From NCBI GenBank assembly GCA_005788065.1, contig SXZD01000083.1, positions 1 through 31,560 of the forward strand: 31,560 nucleotides of DNA. Reading direction: 5' to 3'. The notes under the pieces are model-generated. The model was not told the origin of the DNA and searched no databases. It saw nothing but the letters and a program-made list of their open reading frames with translations. Each line of letters begins with the position of its first letter. Positions within the stretch are counted from its first letter, which is position 1. Source of the stretch: Burkholderiales bacterium (GTDB taxonomy: Bacteria; Pseudomonadota; Gammaproteobacteria; Burkholderiales; Burkholderiaceae_B). Positions 7,214 to 15,520 of the stretch are shown here, piece by piece. A program made the translations under genes and the position numbers.

Positions 7214-8716
7214 ATGATTGCATTCAAATTGACGTTGCGACGGTTCCCCGTAGCCCGTTTGTCTTCTGCGTTAATCTGCGCAATGGCACCCACTGCGGCT
7301 GCGCTGTTGCTGTCCTCATGTACCTCGCGCGGTATCCTGACAACGCTTGGCCCCGATGCCCCCGCCCCGGAAAAACCTGCCGCCACGGTATGGCAGGCGC
7401 CCCCCGTGCAGCAGACCGCGCAGCCCTTGGAGGCAAGTGGACAGTCCGTCGCCAAAACTGCAACTGTTCTCGATTTCAAAGACCCCGTGCTGGCGGAGCT
7501 GATTGATCGCGCGGTCGCAGTCTCCGGCGACATCGCACAGACCAGCTCACGTTTCGCGCAAGCGCGCACTGCGCTGGCAGCCAGCGATTCTCAGGCGCTT
7601 CCATCACTGACCGGCATTGCAGAATTTACCCGTACGGCGTTTACCTTTGGCGGCCCGGTGTTGTACCGCTCGCAGGTATCCGCCGGTGCACAAGCATCAT
7701 GGGAAATTGATCTGTTCGGTGGCTTGGCGCGCGCACGTCAGGCTGCACAGGCTCGTTTGCAGGCAGCCGCTTTGCGGGTGTCGGCTGTGAAAGTATCGGT
7801 GACAGCCGAAACAGCCAATGCCTATGTGATGTTGCGATTGTGCGAACAGGAAGCACAGGCACTGTCTGGCTCTGTAACGTCATTGAAACGCTCCGATGCA
7901 GCCGTGCGTGCCGCCGCTGCGGTGGGTGTGATCAATCAGGTGGATGTGACCCGCATCGGCATACAGATGCTGGATGCGCAAACTGCAGCGGAACAAAAAA
8001 GCGCACAGTGCGGAAAGTTGCTCAAAACGCTGGTGGCCCTCACGGGTTTTACAGAGTCGGAACTGCGGACACGTTTGCAAGAGCGACATGCAATCGTTCC
8101 GGTGCCACAGGCGTTTGCCATCGATGGCATACCGGCGCGTGTGCTGGAAAACCGCGCTGACATTGCAGCTGCGCAATACGATGTAGCCGCTGCCAGTGCA
8201 GATGTGGGTGTGGCACTGGCCGAGCGTTATCCAACGCTCAGTCTCACCGGTAACTTGCTGCCTTCGCGTGTCAGCATCAATAGCGGTCCTACCTTGTCAG
8301 TGACCACATGGGCCATCAGCCCCGCGCTGCGTTTGCCCATTTTTGATGCGGGGCGCAGGCGTATGGCGGCGCAAGCTGCACAGATTGAATACGAATCGGC
8401 TGCCGTTCAATTGCGCGAGCGTGTTCGTGTGGCAGTGAGCGAAGTGGAGCAATCGCTGGTGGATATTAATGCGCTGGCGCAGACGGTGCAGCAGCAAGGC
8501 GATGCATTGAAGCTGGCTCAGGAGCAATTGCGATTGATGAGTCTGCGGCGTCAGCAGGGTTTTTCCAGCGGGCTGGATGAAGAAACGTCGCGCCGGCAAG
8601 TACTGTCGACTCAAACCCAATCTGCGCAGCAGACGGCGCAATATGCTATGGCCTGGGTGGGACTTTATCGCGCTGCGGGCGGTGACTGGAATGCAAATGC
8701 AAAAGCAGAAAGATAG
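7214..8716 (+). CDS. NodT/TolC-family outer membrane efflux lipoprotein
   Basis: The protein has about 500 residues. The N-terminus is basic, then hydrophobic, and ends in LLLSSC (Cys36), a lipobox, as in NodT/OprM-type channels. Two repeated outer-membrane-efflux domains follow. The first contains SWEIDLFGGLARARQAAQAR, the hallmark of this family, and AETANAYVMLRL. The second contains GIPARVLENRADIAAAQYDV and PIFDAGRRRMAAQAAQIEYE. It would form the trimeric exit duct of the pump encoded by the next two genes. An in-frame ATG at 7169 would lengthen the signal to 51 residues; I prefer 7214. It is the first gene of the efflux operon, with the membrane fusion gene starting 69 bp after its stop. 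Confidence 0.88.
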   Translation: MIAFKLTLRRFPVARLSSALICAMAPTAAALLLSSCTSRGILTTLGPDAPAPEKPAATVWQAPPVQQTAQPLEASGQSVAKTATVLDFKDPVLAELIDRAVAVSGDIAQTSSRFAQARTALAASDSQALPSLTGIAEFTRTAFTFGGPVLYRSQVSAGAQASWEIDLFGGLARARQAAQARLQAAALRVSAVKVSVTAETANAYVMLRLCEQEAQALSGSVTSLKRSDAAVRAAAAVGVINQVDVTRIGIQMLDAQTAAEQKSAQCGKLLKTLVALTGFTESELRTRLQERHAIVPVPQAFAIDGIPARVLENRADIAAAQYDVAAASADVGVALAERYPTLSLTGNLLPSRVSINSGPTLSVTTWAISPALRLPIFDAGRRRMAAQAAQIEYESAAVQLRERVRVAVSEVEQSLVDINALAQTVQQQGDALKLAQEQLRLMSLRRQQGFSSGLDEETSRRQVLSTQTQSAQQTAQYAMAWVGLYRAAGGDWNANAKAER

Positions 8717-8742
8717 AGCAGAAAGATAGAGCAGAAAAATAG
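8704..8742 (+). repeat. three tandem copies of a 13-bp unit at the end of the NodT-like gene
   Basis: The unit AGCAGAAAGATAG occurs at 8704-8716 and 8717-8729, and with one change (AGCAGAAAAATAG) at 8730-8742. Each copy ends in TAG. Since 13 is not a multiple of three, the three TAG codons close all three forward reading frames; the first is the stop of the channel gene. Confidence 0.85.
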
Positions 8743-8785
8743 AGTCGAATGAGAAAGCTGCATCAAAAAGCGGAATGAAAAAGCA

Positions 8786-9970
8786 ATGAAGATGGCGATG
8801 AAACAAACGGAGCAAACGAAGCAAGCAGGGCAAGCGACACACGCGATGCAAGCCCCGCAGTCCAATCGAACAACGCCGGGCCGGTGTTCGCTGTTGCCTG
8901 TGCTGATGTGGGTTGTGATGCTGGCATATACCAGCGTTCATTCGCAATATGCAAACGCGCAGGAACCTGCTGCATCCCAAGGCAAACGCGGCAAACCCGC
9001 ACTCACGGTGAAACTCACCACCGCGCAGACAGCCACGCTGCCCGCATTCCTCAACCTGAACGGTAATGTGGCGGCATGGCAGGACATGGTGGTGGGCAGC
9101 GAATTGTCAGGTGTTCGTTTGCAGGAGTTGCATGCACAGGTAGGCGACCGGGTGCGCAAAGGACAACTGCTTGCGCAGCACAATACTGACACGATTGAAG
9201 TGGACATTGCGCTGGCACAAGCAGCGCTGGCTGAAGCGCAAGCCGCGCAGGCTGAAGCCGCCCGCAACGCAGACGCTTTGCGGGCACTCACCGACATAGC
9301 CGCAGTGAGCGGACTGCAACAGAATCAGGTGCTGACTCAGGAATTGATGACCCGCGCGCGTGCGCAGAGTGCCAAGGCCCAGTTGGACATGCAGCGCCTG
9401 CGTTTGAAACAGGCTCAGGTACTGGCGCCAGACGATGGCGTTGTGACGGCCAGAACCGCTGTGGTGGGTGCTGTTCCGATGGTTGGGCAGGAACTGTTCC
9501 GCTTGGTGCGCAAAGGGCGCCTGGAATGGCGGGGTGAATTGACCGCACAGGAAATGCCGTTGGTGAAGCCCGGCATGAAAGTGATGCTGACGGCCCCCGA
9601 CGGAAGAGAACTATTGGCCCGTGTGCGCATGATATCGCCCGTGGTGGACACCACCAGCCGTACGGCGCTGGTGTATGCCGATCTGCCGGATGCAGCCCCC
9701 GTGAATGCCGGTACGTATTTGCGTGGCCGCATTCAATTGGCAGAAAGCAAAGCCACACTGCTGCCTGAAACAGCGGTGGTTCAACGCGATGGATTCCGTT
9801 ATGTGTTCGTGCTCAATGATGACCAGACCGTGCGTCAGGTGAAAGTGGAAACCGGACGTCGCGATGCGCAACGCGTAGAGATACGTTCAGGCTTGCCCGA
9901 GGGTGCGCAGATTGTGAGCACCGGTGCAGGATTTCTGGCTGACGGTGACGTGGTGCGGGTGGCGCCATGA
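8786..9970 (+). CDS. RND efflux periplasmic adaptor (membrane fusion protein)
   Basis: The protein has 394 residues. A Gln/Thr-rich, positively charged leader precedes one hydrophobic segment (about 35-50) ending ANAQ, a likely cleavage or anchoring signal. The mature part has the biotinyl-lipoyl-like half-motifs (LNLNGNVAAWQDMVVGSELS; VGDRVRKGQLLAQ), an alanine-rich alpha-hairpin (about 135-205), the second lipoyl half (QVLAPDDGVVTARTAVVGA) and a beta-barrel region with TTSRTALVYADLP. It joins the RND pump in the inner membrane to the outer membrane channel. Its stop overlaps the pump start by four bases (ATGA), so the two are translationally coupled. Several ATG codons sit near the start (8786, 8792, 8801); the exact one is uncertain. 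Confidence 0.88.
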   Translation: MKMAMKQTEQTKQAGQATHAMQAPQSNRTTPGRCSLLPVLMWVVMLAYTSVHSQYANAQEPAASQGKRGKPALTVKLTTAQTATLPAFLNLNGNVAAWQDMVVGSELSGVRLQELHAQVGDRVRKGQLLAQHNTDTIEVDIALAQAALAEAQAAQAEAARNADALRALTDIAAVSGLQQNQVLTQELMTRARAQSAKAQLDMQRLRLKQAQVLAPDDGVVTARTAVVGAVPMVGQELFRLVRKGRLEWRGELTAQEMPLVKPGMKVMLTAPDGRELLARVRMISPVVDTTSRTALVYADLPDAAPVNAGTYLRGRIQLAESKATLLPETAVVQRDGFRYVFVLNDDQTVRQVKVETGRRDAQRVEIRSGLPEGAQIVSTGAGFLADGDVVRVAP

Positions 9971-12900
9971 GCATCAATGTATCGGCATGGTCCATCCGTA
10001 ACCCGGTCGCCAGCATCCTGTTTTTTGTGATGCTGTCGTTTGCCGGTGTTGTGGGTTTCATGGGCATGAAGGTGCAGCAGTTTCCGGATATTGATTTGCC
10101 CACCGTGTCGGTCACTGCCAATTTGCCGGGTGCATCGCCCAGCCAACTGGAAGGCGATGTGGCGCGCAAACTGGAAAACGCGCTGGCTAACTTGCAGGGT
10201 ATCAAGCACATCACCACCCGCATACTCGATGGTACGGTGAACATCACAGCCGAGTTCCGGCTGGAGAAAGACACGCAAGCGGCGGTGGATGATGTGCGTT
10301 CTGCGGTGCAGCGTATCCGCGCGGATCTCCCGCAGGATCTGCGCGACCCCATCATTGCCAAGCTGGAATTGGCCGGAGCACCGGTGCTGGCCTTCACCGT
10401 CAGTTCCGATGCGCTGGATGAAGAAGCGCTGTCCTGGTTTGTGGACGACACCATCACGCGGCGATTGCTGTCGGTCAAGGGTGTGGGGGCGGTGACACGC
10501 GTGGGCGGTGTGACCCGAGAGGTTCGCATTGAGTTGGATCCGCTGCGCTTGCAGGCGCTGGGCATCAGTGCAGCCGATGTATCGCGGCAGCTGAAAATCA
10601 CACAGCAGGAGAGTGCAGGCGGGCGTGCAGAGTTGTCCGGACGCGAGCAATCCATCCGTACGCTGGCCACTGTCAGCAGTGCTGATGAACTCACAACATT
10701 TTCCATTTCATTGCCCGGCGGACGCCGTGTGGCCCTGTCCGAACTGGCGCGCATTGAAGACACGGTGGCTGAACGCCGGTCGGCCGCGTTTCTCGATGGC
10801 AAGCCGGTGGTGGGTTTTGAAGTAACGCGCAGTCGCGGTGCGAGTGAACTGGAGGTGGGGGCGGGTGTTCAGAAGGCACTGACTGAATTGCGTGCGGCAA
10901 GGCCCGACCTGCAGGTAACCGAGGCATTTGATTTCGTCACGCCGGTACAAAGCGAGTTCGACAGTTCGCTGGCCATGCTGCTGGAAGGCGCCCTGTTGGC
11001 CGTGATTGTGGTGTGGCTGTTTTTGCGCGATATTCGGGCGACGTTTGTATCGGCGGTGGCATTACCGCTGTCGGTATTGCCGGCTTTCATCGGCATGTAT
11101 TATCTGGGCTTCACGCTCAATGTGGTGTCGCTGCTCGCACTGTCGCTGGTGGTGGGCATTCTGGTGGATGATGCCATTGTGGAGGTGGAAAATATTGTCC
11201 GCCATTTGCGCATGGGCAAGTCGCCGCTTCAGGCGGCCATGGAAGCAGCAGATGAAATCGGTCTGGCTGTGATTGCCACGACGTTTACGCTGGTGGCCGT
11301 GTTTCTGCCCACCGCTTTCATGAGCGGCATTGCGGGTAAATTTTTCAAGCAATTTGGCTGGACAGCAGCGCTGGCCGTGTTTGCATCGCTGGTGGTGGCA
11401 CGCATGCTCACCCCCATGATGTCCGCTTACATGTTGCGTGCATCCGATCATGTTGGCAGCGATCATGACAAAGATGGCCGCGTGATGCAGGCCTATATGC
11501 GCACCGTGGCATGGGCGCTTAAAAACCGTTTGCTCACCTGCCTGGCTGCCGCCGCATTTTTTGTTGCATCACTTGCGCTGATTCCATTGCTGCCCACCGG
11601 TTTCATTCCGCCGGACGACCTGTCGCAAACGCAGGTGTATCTGGAATTGCAGCCTGGCTCCACTGTTGAAGAATCTGCGCAGATAGCCGAGCAGGCGCGC
11701 TTGCTGATCAAGGATGTGAAGTACGTCAAACGGGTTTACACAACGATTGGCGCGGGCTCTGCCGGTGTGGATCCGTTGGCGCCGAGTGCCGGCAATGAAG
11801 TGCGCAAAGCTACGCTCACGGTATTGTTGACTGAGCGGGAGAACCGACCCGTGCACAAGCAGTCGGTGGAGCGCGATATTCGCACTGCATTGCAGGCTTT
11901 GCCCGGTGCACGCTACAAGGTGGGCTTGGGTGGCTCAGGAGAGAAATATGTGCTGGTGCTGGCCGGTGAAGATCCACAGGCACTGGCCGCTGCTGCGCGC
12001 GATGTGGAACGCGATCTGCGAACGCTGCCTGATATCGGCAGCATCAATTCAACGGCCGCCTTGGTGCGTCCTGAAATCTGGGTCAAGCCCGACTCGGCGC
12101 GTGCAGCAGATTTGGGCATCAGCACCGCTGCCATCAGCGAGACGCTGCGCATCGCAACCGTCGGCGACTATGATGCCAATCTGCCCAAGATGAATCTGAC
12201 ACAGCGTCAGATTCCCATCGTGGTGCGATTGCCGCAGTCAGCGCGGGCGGATCTGGATTTGCTCGGCCGTTTGACAGTACCCTCTGCAAAGCCCGATGGC
12301 ATGCCGGTTCCCTTGGCGGTGGTGGCAGAGGTCGGTGTCCAGTCCGGCCCTGCAGTGGTAGACCGCTACGATCGCACCCGCAATGTCAATTTTGAAATTG
12401 AATTGTCAGGTGCTGCCTTGGGCGATGTGACGGCCGCCGTGCAGGCCTTGCCCAGCATCCGCAATTTGCCCCCCGGTGTGGCGCAGCGCGACATCGGCGA
12501 TGCAGAGGTGATGGCGGAACTGTTTGCCAGTTTCGGACTTGCCATGCTGACTGGCATTCTGTGCATTCTGGTGGTGCTCATTCTGCTGTTCAAGGATGTA
12601 CTGCAGCCTATCACCATTCTGGCTGCGTTGCCGCTGTCGATCGGTGGTGCATTTGTGGGTTTGCTGTTGGCAGGCAAAAGCTTTTCCATGCCCTCATTGA
12701 TTGGATTGATCATGCTGATGGGCATTGCCACCAAGAACTCCATTCTCTTGGTGGAATATGCGATTGTAGCCCGCGAGGAACGGGGCATTAGCCGGTTCGA
12801 TGCCCTACTGGACGCCTGCCACAAGCGGGCGCGCCCCATCATCATGACCACCATTGCCATGGCAGCAGGCATGCTTCCCATCGCAGTGGGAGCGGGCAGT

Positions 12901-13104
12901 GCAGACCCCAGTTTCAGAAGCCCGATGGCGGTTGCCGTGATTGGCGGATTGATGACGTCCACATTCCTGAGCCTGTTGGTCATTCCGGTGGTCTACACGC
13001 TGATGGACGATATCGAGCATCTGATGCAGCGCCTGTTCGGACGCAAGAAGGGTGTTGATGCAAACACAGCAAGCTCCGGTAACTCTACCTCTTCTTCCAC
13101 ATGA
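9967..13104 (+). CDS. RND-family multidrug/solvent efflux pump, inner membrane subunit
   Basis: The protein has 1045 residues, the full length of hydrophobe/amphiphile exporters such as AcrB or MdtB/C. The N-terminal helix (SIRNPVASILFFVMLSFAGV) and VQQFPDIDLPTVSVTANLPG are typical. The proton relay is intact: GILVDDAIVEVEN in helix 4 (Asp401, Asp402) and GIATKNSILLVEYA in helix 10 (Lys923). Two large periplasmic loops lie between helices 1-2 and 7-8, and the C-terminus is short and cytoplasmic. It exports small hydrophobic compounds using the proton gradient, with the adaptor and channel encoded just upstream. The substrate cannot be read from sequence. No TetR or MarR regulator is adjacent, unusual for such an operon. 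Confidence 0.92.
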   Translation: MSINVSAWSIRNPVASILFFVMLSFAGVVGFMGMKVQQFPDIDLPTVSVTANLPGASPSQLEGDVARKLENALANLQGIKHITTRILDGTVNITAEFRLEKDTQAAVDDVRSAVQRIRADLPQDLRDPIIAKLELAGAPVLAFTVSSDALDEEALSWFVDDTITRRLLSVKGVGAVTRVGGVTREVRIELDPLRLQALGISAADVSRQLKITQQESAGGRAELSGREQSIRTLATVSSADELTTFSISLPGGRRVALSELARIEDTVAERRSAAFLDGKPVVGFEVTRSRGASELEVGAGVQKALTELRAARPDLQVTEAFDFVTPVQSEFDSSLAMLLEGALLAVIVVWLFLRDIRATFVSAVALPLSVLPAFIGMYYLGFTLNVVSLLALSLVVGILVDDAIVEVENIVRHLRMGKSPLQAAMEAADEIGLAVIATTFTLVAVFLPTAFMSGIAGKFFKQFGWTAALAVFASLVVARMLTPMMSAYMLRASDHVGSDHDKDGRVMQAYMRTVAWALKNRLLTCLAAAAFFVASLALIPLLPTGFIPPDDLSQTQVYLELQPGSTVEESAQIAEQARLLIKDVKYVKRVYTTIGAGSAGVDPLAPSAGNEVRKATLTVLLTERENRPVHKQSVERDIRTALQALPGARYKVGLGGSGEKYVLVLAGEDPQALAAAARDVERDLRTLPDIGSINSTAALVRPEIWVKPDSARAADLGISTAAISETLRIATVGDYDANLPKMNLTQRQIPIVVRLPQSARADLDLLGRLTVPSAKPDGMPVPLAVVAEVGVQSGPAVVDRYDRTRNVNFEIELSGAALGDVTAAVQALPSIRNLPPGVAQRDIGDAEVMAELFASFGLAMLTGILCILVVLILLFKDVLQPITILAALPLSIGGAFVGLLLAGKSFSMPSLIGLIMLMGIATKNSILLVEYAIVAREERGISRFDALLDACHKRARPIIMTTIAMAAGMLPIAVGAGSADPSFRSPMAVAVIGGLMTSTFLSLLVIPVVYTLMDDIEHLMQRLFGRKKGVDANTASSGNSTSSST

Positions 13105-13116
13105 ATCGATGATGTC

Positions 13117-14301
13117 ATGCCTTTATCCATCCGCCACCCCGTTTTGATTGCCTGTGCATTGTCGCTCGGTGTGGCCATTTCACTGGGCATGGCGCGGTTT
13201 TCATTTGGACTGTTGTTGCCCTTGATGCGCAACGATTTGCAGTGGTCGTATACGCTGGCGGGCAGTCTGAACACGGCCAACGCATTGGGTTATCTGATTG
13301 GCGCACTGATAACACCCGTGTTGCTCAAGCGTATCGGTTCTCAAGCCACGCTGAATGCGGGTGCTGTGCTCACATCGCTGTGGATGGTGGGCAGTGGTTA
13401 CACCCTTGAAGCGCAATCGCTGTTGTTGCTGCGTTTGCTGGCGGGCATGAGCAGTGCCATGGTGTTTGTATCCGGTGGCTTGCTGGTGGCACGGCTGGGG
13501 CAGGCCGCGCCACAGAAATCCGGTTTGTTGCTGGGTATCTATTATGGCGGGGCAGGTTTTGGAATTGTGTTGTCGTCACTTGCAGTGCCGTGGTCGCTTA
13601 TGTTGGCACAGGCCAGTGAGAGACCCCATGCATGGCAACCCGCCTGGATATGGCTGGGTGCAATCTGCGCATTATGCAGCGTGGTGCTGTATGCAGGCAG
13701 CAAGCCCTTGGGCAATTGCCAGTCGCCACCGGCAGGAGAGGCGCGTGTGAGTGCATGGCGTCTGCGTCATGGGTTGGCGGGATATTTCATGTTCGGTGTG
13801 GGCTATATCGGCTACATGACCTTCATCATTGCGTTGCTGCGCGAACAGAAAGTACCCGCCGATCAGATCACCGCTTTTTATGTGGCCTTGGGTGTGGCTT
13901 GCATGGCGTCATCACGTCTGTGGGCACGCATGCTGGACCGATTCCGGGGCGGAGAGTCGCTGGCCATACTGAACGGCTTGCTGGGTCTTGCGGCGCTTGC
14001 ACCTGCTTGCAGCTCGCATCCGGCGGTGTTGCTGACCTCCGGCATTGCATTTGGTGCGGTATTTTTGTCGGTGGTGGCATCCACCACTGCGATGGTGAAG
14101 CACAACCTGCCGCCGTCTCAGTGGGCGCGCGGCATCGGATTGTTCACCAGCATTTTTGCGGTGGGGCAGGTCATCGGCCCTGCCATCACCGGTTTCATTT
14201 CCGATAGTAAGGCCGGGCTGGCCGGCGGCTTGATGTTTTCTGGCGCTGCATTGCTGCTAGGTGCCCTGATTGCCATACGGCAGCGGGCGCTGGTGCACTA
14301 G
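13117..14301 (+). CDS. MFS transporter, YbfB/YjiJ-like
   Basis: This is a 394-residue membrane protein with twelve predicted helices. The start MPLSIRHPVLIACALSLGVA, then GMARFSFGLLLPLMRNDLQW and LAGSLNTANALGYLIGALIT, is the hallmark of the YbfB/YjiJ group of the major facilitator superfamily. The second half contains GYIGYMTFIIALLREQ and a loop with WARMLDR. Substrate unknown. It starts 12 bp after the RND stop on the same strand, with no clear ribosome binding site or promoter of its own, so it may be co-transcribed with the pump. Confidence 0.85.
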   Translation: MPLSIRHPVLIACALSLGVAISLGMARFSFGLLLPLMRNDLQWSYTLAGSLNTANALGYLIGALITPVLLKRIGSQATLNAGAVLTSLWMVGSGYTLEAQSLLLLRLLAGMSSAMVFVSGGLLVARLGQAAPQKSGLLLGIYYGGAGFGIVLSSLAVPWSLMLAQASERPHAWQPAWIWLGAICALCSVVLYAGSKPLGNCQSPPAGEARVSAWRLRHGLAGYFMFGVGYIGYMTFIIALLREQKVPADQITAFYVALGVACMASSRLWARMLDRFRGGESLAILNGLLGLAALAPACSSHPAVLLTSGIAFGAVFLSVVASTTAMVKHNLPPSQWARGIGLFTSIFAVGQVIGPAITGFISDSKAGLAGGLMFSGAALLLGALIAIRQRALVH

Positions 14302-14318
14302 TGGCGCCTGCCCCATTA

Positions 14319-14756
14319 CTACGCGTCCCCTGCGGGCACCAGCAACACCGGAACGGTGCTTTTTGAACTGACGCGTTGTGCGACAGAGCCGATCAGGATG
14401 TCGGCCAAACCGCTGCGTCCTTTGTTGCCCATGACCACCAGATCGGGTTTCTGCTTGTCGATGACAGCCAGAATCGTTTCGCCCACATGCCCGGTCTTGA
14501 ACAGGGTTTTGGGTGTGATCCCGGCTTTCGCAGCCCATTTGAGCGACTTGGCCAGTTCCTTGTCCGCCATCTCTTTCAGGTAGGCATTGACCTCGCCTTT
14601 GCCCACAAATCCTTTGACCATGCGCAGTCCGCTGTCGTCATGCACCACCAGCAGGGTGAACTGGCTGGGTTCATTGAGTTTGCCAGCCAGCGCAACGGCA
14701 TGTTGAAAGGCTTTCAAGGCGGCGTCGGAACCATCGGAGGGCAAGAGGAAGTGCAT
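14319..14756 (-). CDS. universal stress protein (UspA family)
   Basis: The protein has 145 residues, the length of a single-domain Usp. It begins MHFLLPSDGSDAALKAFQHA, with the first strand and the conserved Asp of the nucleotide pocket. The ATP-binding signature G-x2-G-x9-G-S is intact (Gly110, Gly113, Gly123, Ser124 in VVMGNKGRSGL and ILIGSVAQRV), followed by VPVLLVPAG, so it probably binds ATP and dimerises in the cytoplasm. Stress target unknown. It converges on the MFS gene (17 bp between the stop codons). Confidence 0.9.
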   Translation of the reverse strand: MHFLLPSDGSDAALKAFQHAVALAGKLNEPSQFTLLVVHDDSGLRMVKGFVGKGEVNAYLKEMADKELAKSLKWAAKAGITPKTLFKTGHVGETILAVIDKQKPDLVVMGNKGRSGLADILIGSVAQRVSSKSTVPVLLVPAGDA

Positions 14757-14870
14757 GTGGGGCTCACGGAAACAGGTGGTTGATATCAGTGCCTACGTTA
14801 GCGCAGATGACTGGGTTGTGTCTGTTCCAGATCAAGGGTGGGCAATTGCGTGCCTGAGTTGATTGCGAAA

Positions 14871-14915
14871 TAATCTCCGCATATTTTGCGGAGATTAAGG
14901 GGTTTATTCTCCGCA
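14871..14915. repeat. inverted repeat TAATCTCCGCA/TGCGGAGATTA plus a third half-site
   Basis: A perfect 11-bp inverted repeat (14871-14881 and 14887-14897) is separated by five bases. A further direct copy of the core (TTCTCCGCA) follows near 14907-14915. It sits just upstream of a Fic C-terminal remnant. It could be an operator for the winged-helix domain of that Fic protein, left behind when the rest was deleted, or a hairpin. The repeat is certain; its role is inference. Confidence 0.7.
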
Positions 14916-14937
14916 CGGTATTCCGACCTGAACCAGT

Positions 14938-15072
14938 CGCCGTTGGGCATCCATGGCCGACTGCTCTGCCGATACGGCGCTGCGCGACATCAACGATCTG
15001 ATTGCGCTGGGTATCCTGCAAAAGGTACCCGGCGGGGGGCGCAGTACAGCCTATGAACTGCGCGCCCTGTGA
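14938..15072 (+). pseudogene. C-terminal remnant of a Fic-family protein
   Basis: The reading frame (first ATG at 14953) gives MADCSADTALRDINDLIALG, then ILQKVPGGGRSTAYELRAL and a stop. This matches the C-terminal winged-helix end of Fic-family AMP-transferases (typical wording CSxDTALRDIxDLIxxGIL...GGGRSTSY). The frame is closed by a TGA at 14929, and no Fic core motif (HPFxxGNGRxxR) exists anywhere upstream, so about nine tenths of the gene is gone. If translated it would be a 39-residue DNA-binding tail. I treat it as a deletion remnant. Confidence 0.7.
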
Positions 15073-15075
15073 TTG

Positions 15076-15246
15076 TCAGAACTGGAACAGCAGGGTGGTG
15101 GCGCTGCCTTCAATTCCGAGCATCTGCAGGAATTTCTGACGCTCTTTGTCGTTGAAGTTCAGTTGGTCGCACACGGCGTAGAACTGCTCAACGGTCAGGT
15201 CGGCGGTCAGTTGGCGGCTGGAGGCGGTGTTCAGTTCGATAAACAT
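15076..15246 (-). CDS. small protein of 56 residues, unrecognised
   Basis: Starting at the ATG on the minus strand, the frame reads MFIELNTASSRQLTADLTVE, then QFYAVCDQLNFNDKERQKFL, and ends LLFQF with TGA. The codon choice is that of a real gene (CTG, ACC, GCC, CAG frequent), and an excellent ribosome binding site (AGGAGA) lies six bases before the ATG. The middle is predicted helical and charged; there is a single Cys and no signal or membrane segment. I do not recognise a family. It converges on the Fic remnant, the two stops lying four bases apart, and lies divergent from the AbiE operon. It could be a small regulator or antitoxin, but nothing in the sequence proves that. Confidence 0.65.
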   Translation of the reverse strand: MFIELNTASSRQLTADLTVEQFYAVCDQLNFNDKERQKFLQMLGIEGSATTLLFQF

Positions 15247-15472
15247 GGTGTTCTCCTGGTATGGTGTTAGCTCCGCTAGGCTGCTGTCTTGCTGCTTTCG
15301 CTGTCAGGCGGGGCGCTGTGTTTGTGTTGTCGATGGGTGTACTTTAGTCCGTAAATTACCGACAAATACCCCCTCGGATGGCATCCCCCTCGGGAGGGTA
15401 GGCTTGGTCAAACTCCATGTTTGCTGTACAACGCCTGCTGTGTCAGGGTTGGCACGTTTTCAGGTCAAAAGA

Positions 15473-15501
15473 TTGCGAAAGTTTTGTTTTTAGGTGATTA
15501 T
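15473..15501 (+). promoter_or_regulatory. putative promoter of the abiE operon
   Basis: TTGCGA (15473-15478), a 17-bp spacer and GATTAT (15496-15501) resemble a sigma-70 promoter, four of six matches in each box. The predicted transcription start would fall at about 15508, the A of the start codon, so the transcript may be leaderless. AGGTGA at 15492-15497 could instead serve as a ribosome site if transcription begins further upstream. Confidence 0.4.
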
Positions 15502-15520
15502 CGTAGTATGACTACGATAA
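15498..15520. promoter_or_regulatory. perfect inverted repeat centred on the abiEi start codon
   Basis: The arms TTATCGTAGT (15498-15507) and ACTACGATAA (15511-15520) are exact inverted copies, and the three bases between them are the ATG of the antitoxin gene. AbiEi proteins are known to bind inverted repeats and repress their own operon, so this is the likely operator, overlapping the -10 region. In RNA it would make a 10-bp stem with AUG in the loop. The structure is visible; binding is inferred. Confidence 0.7.

Noticed and set aside
15367..15400. CCCCCTCGG direct repeats upstream of abiE as an operator
   Set aside because: Two short GC-rich words without symmetry; the inverted repeat at the start codon explains regulation better.
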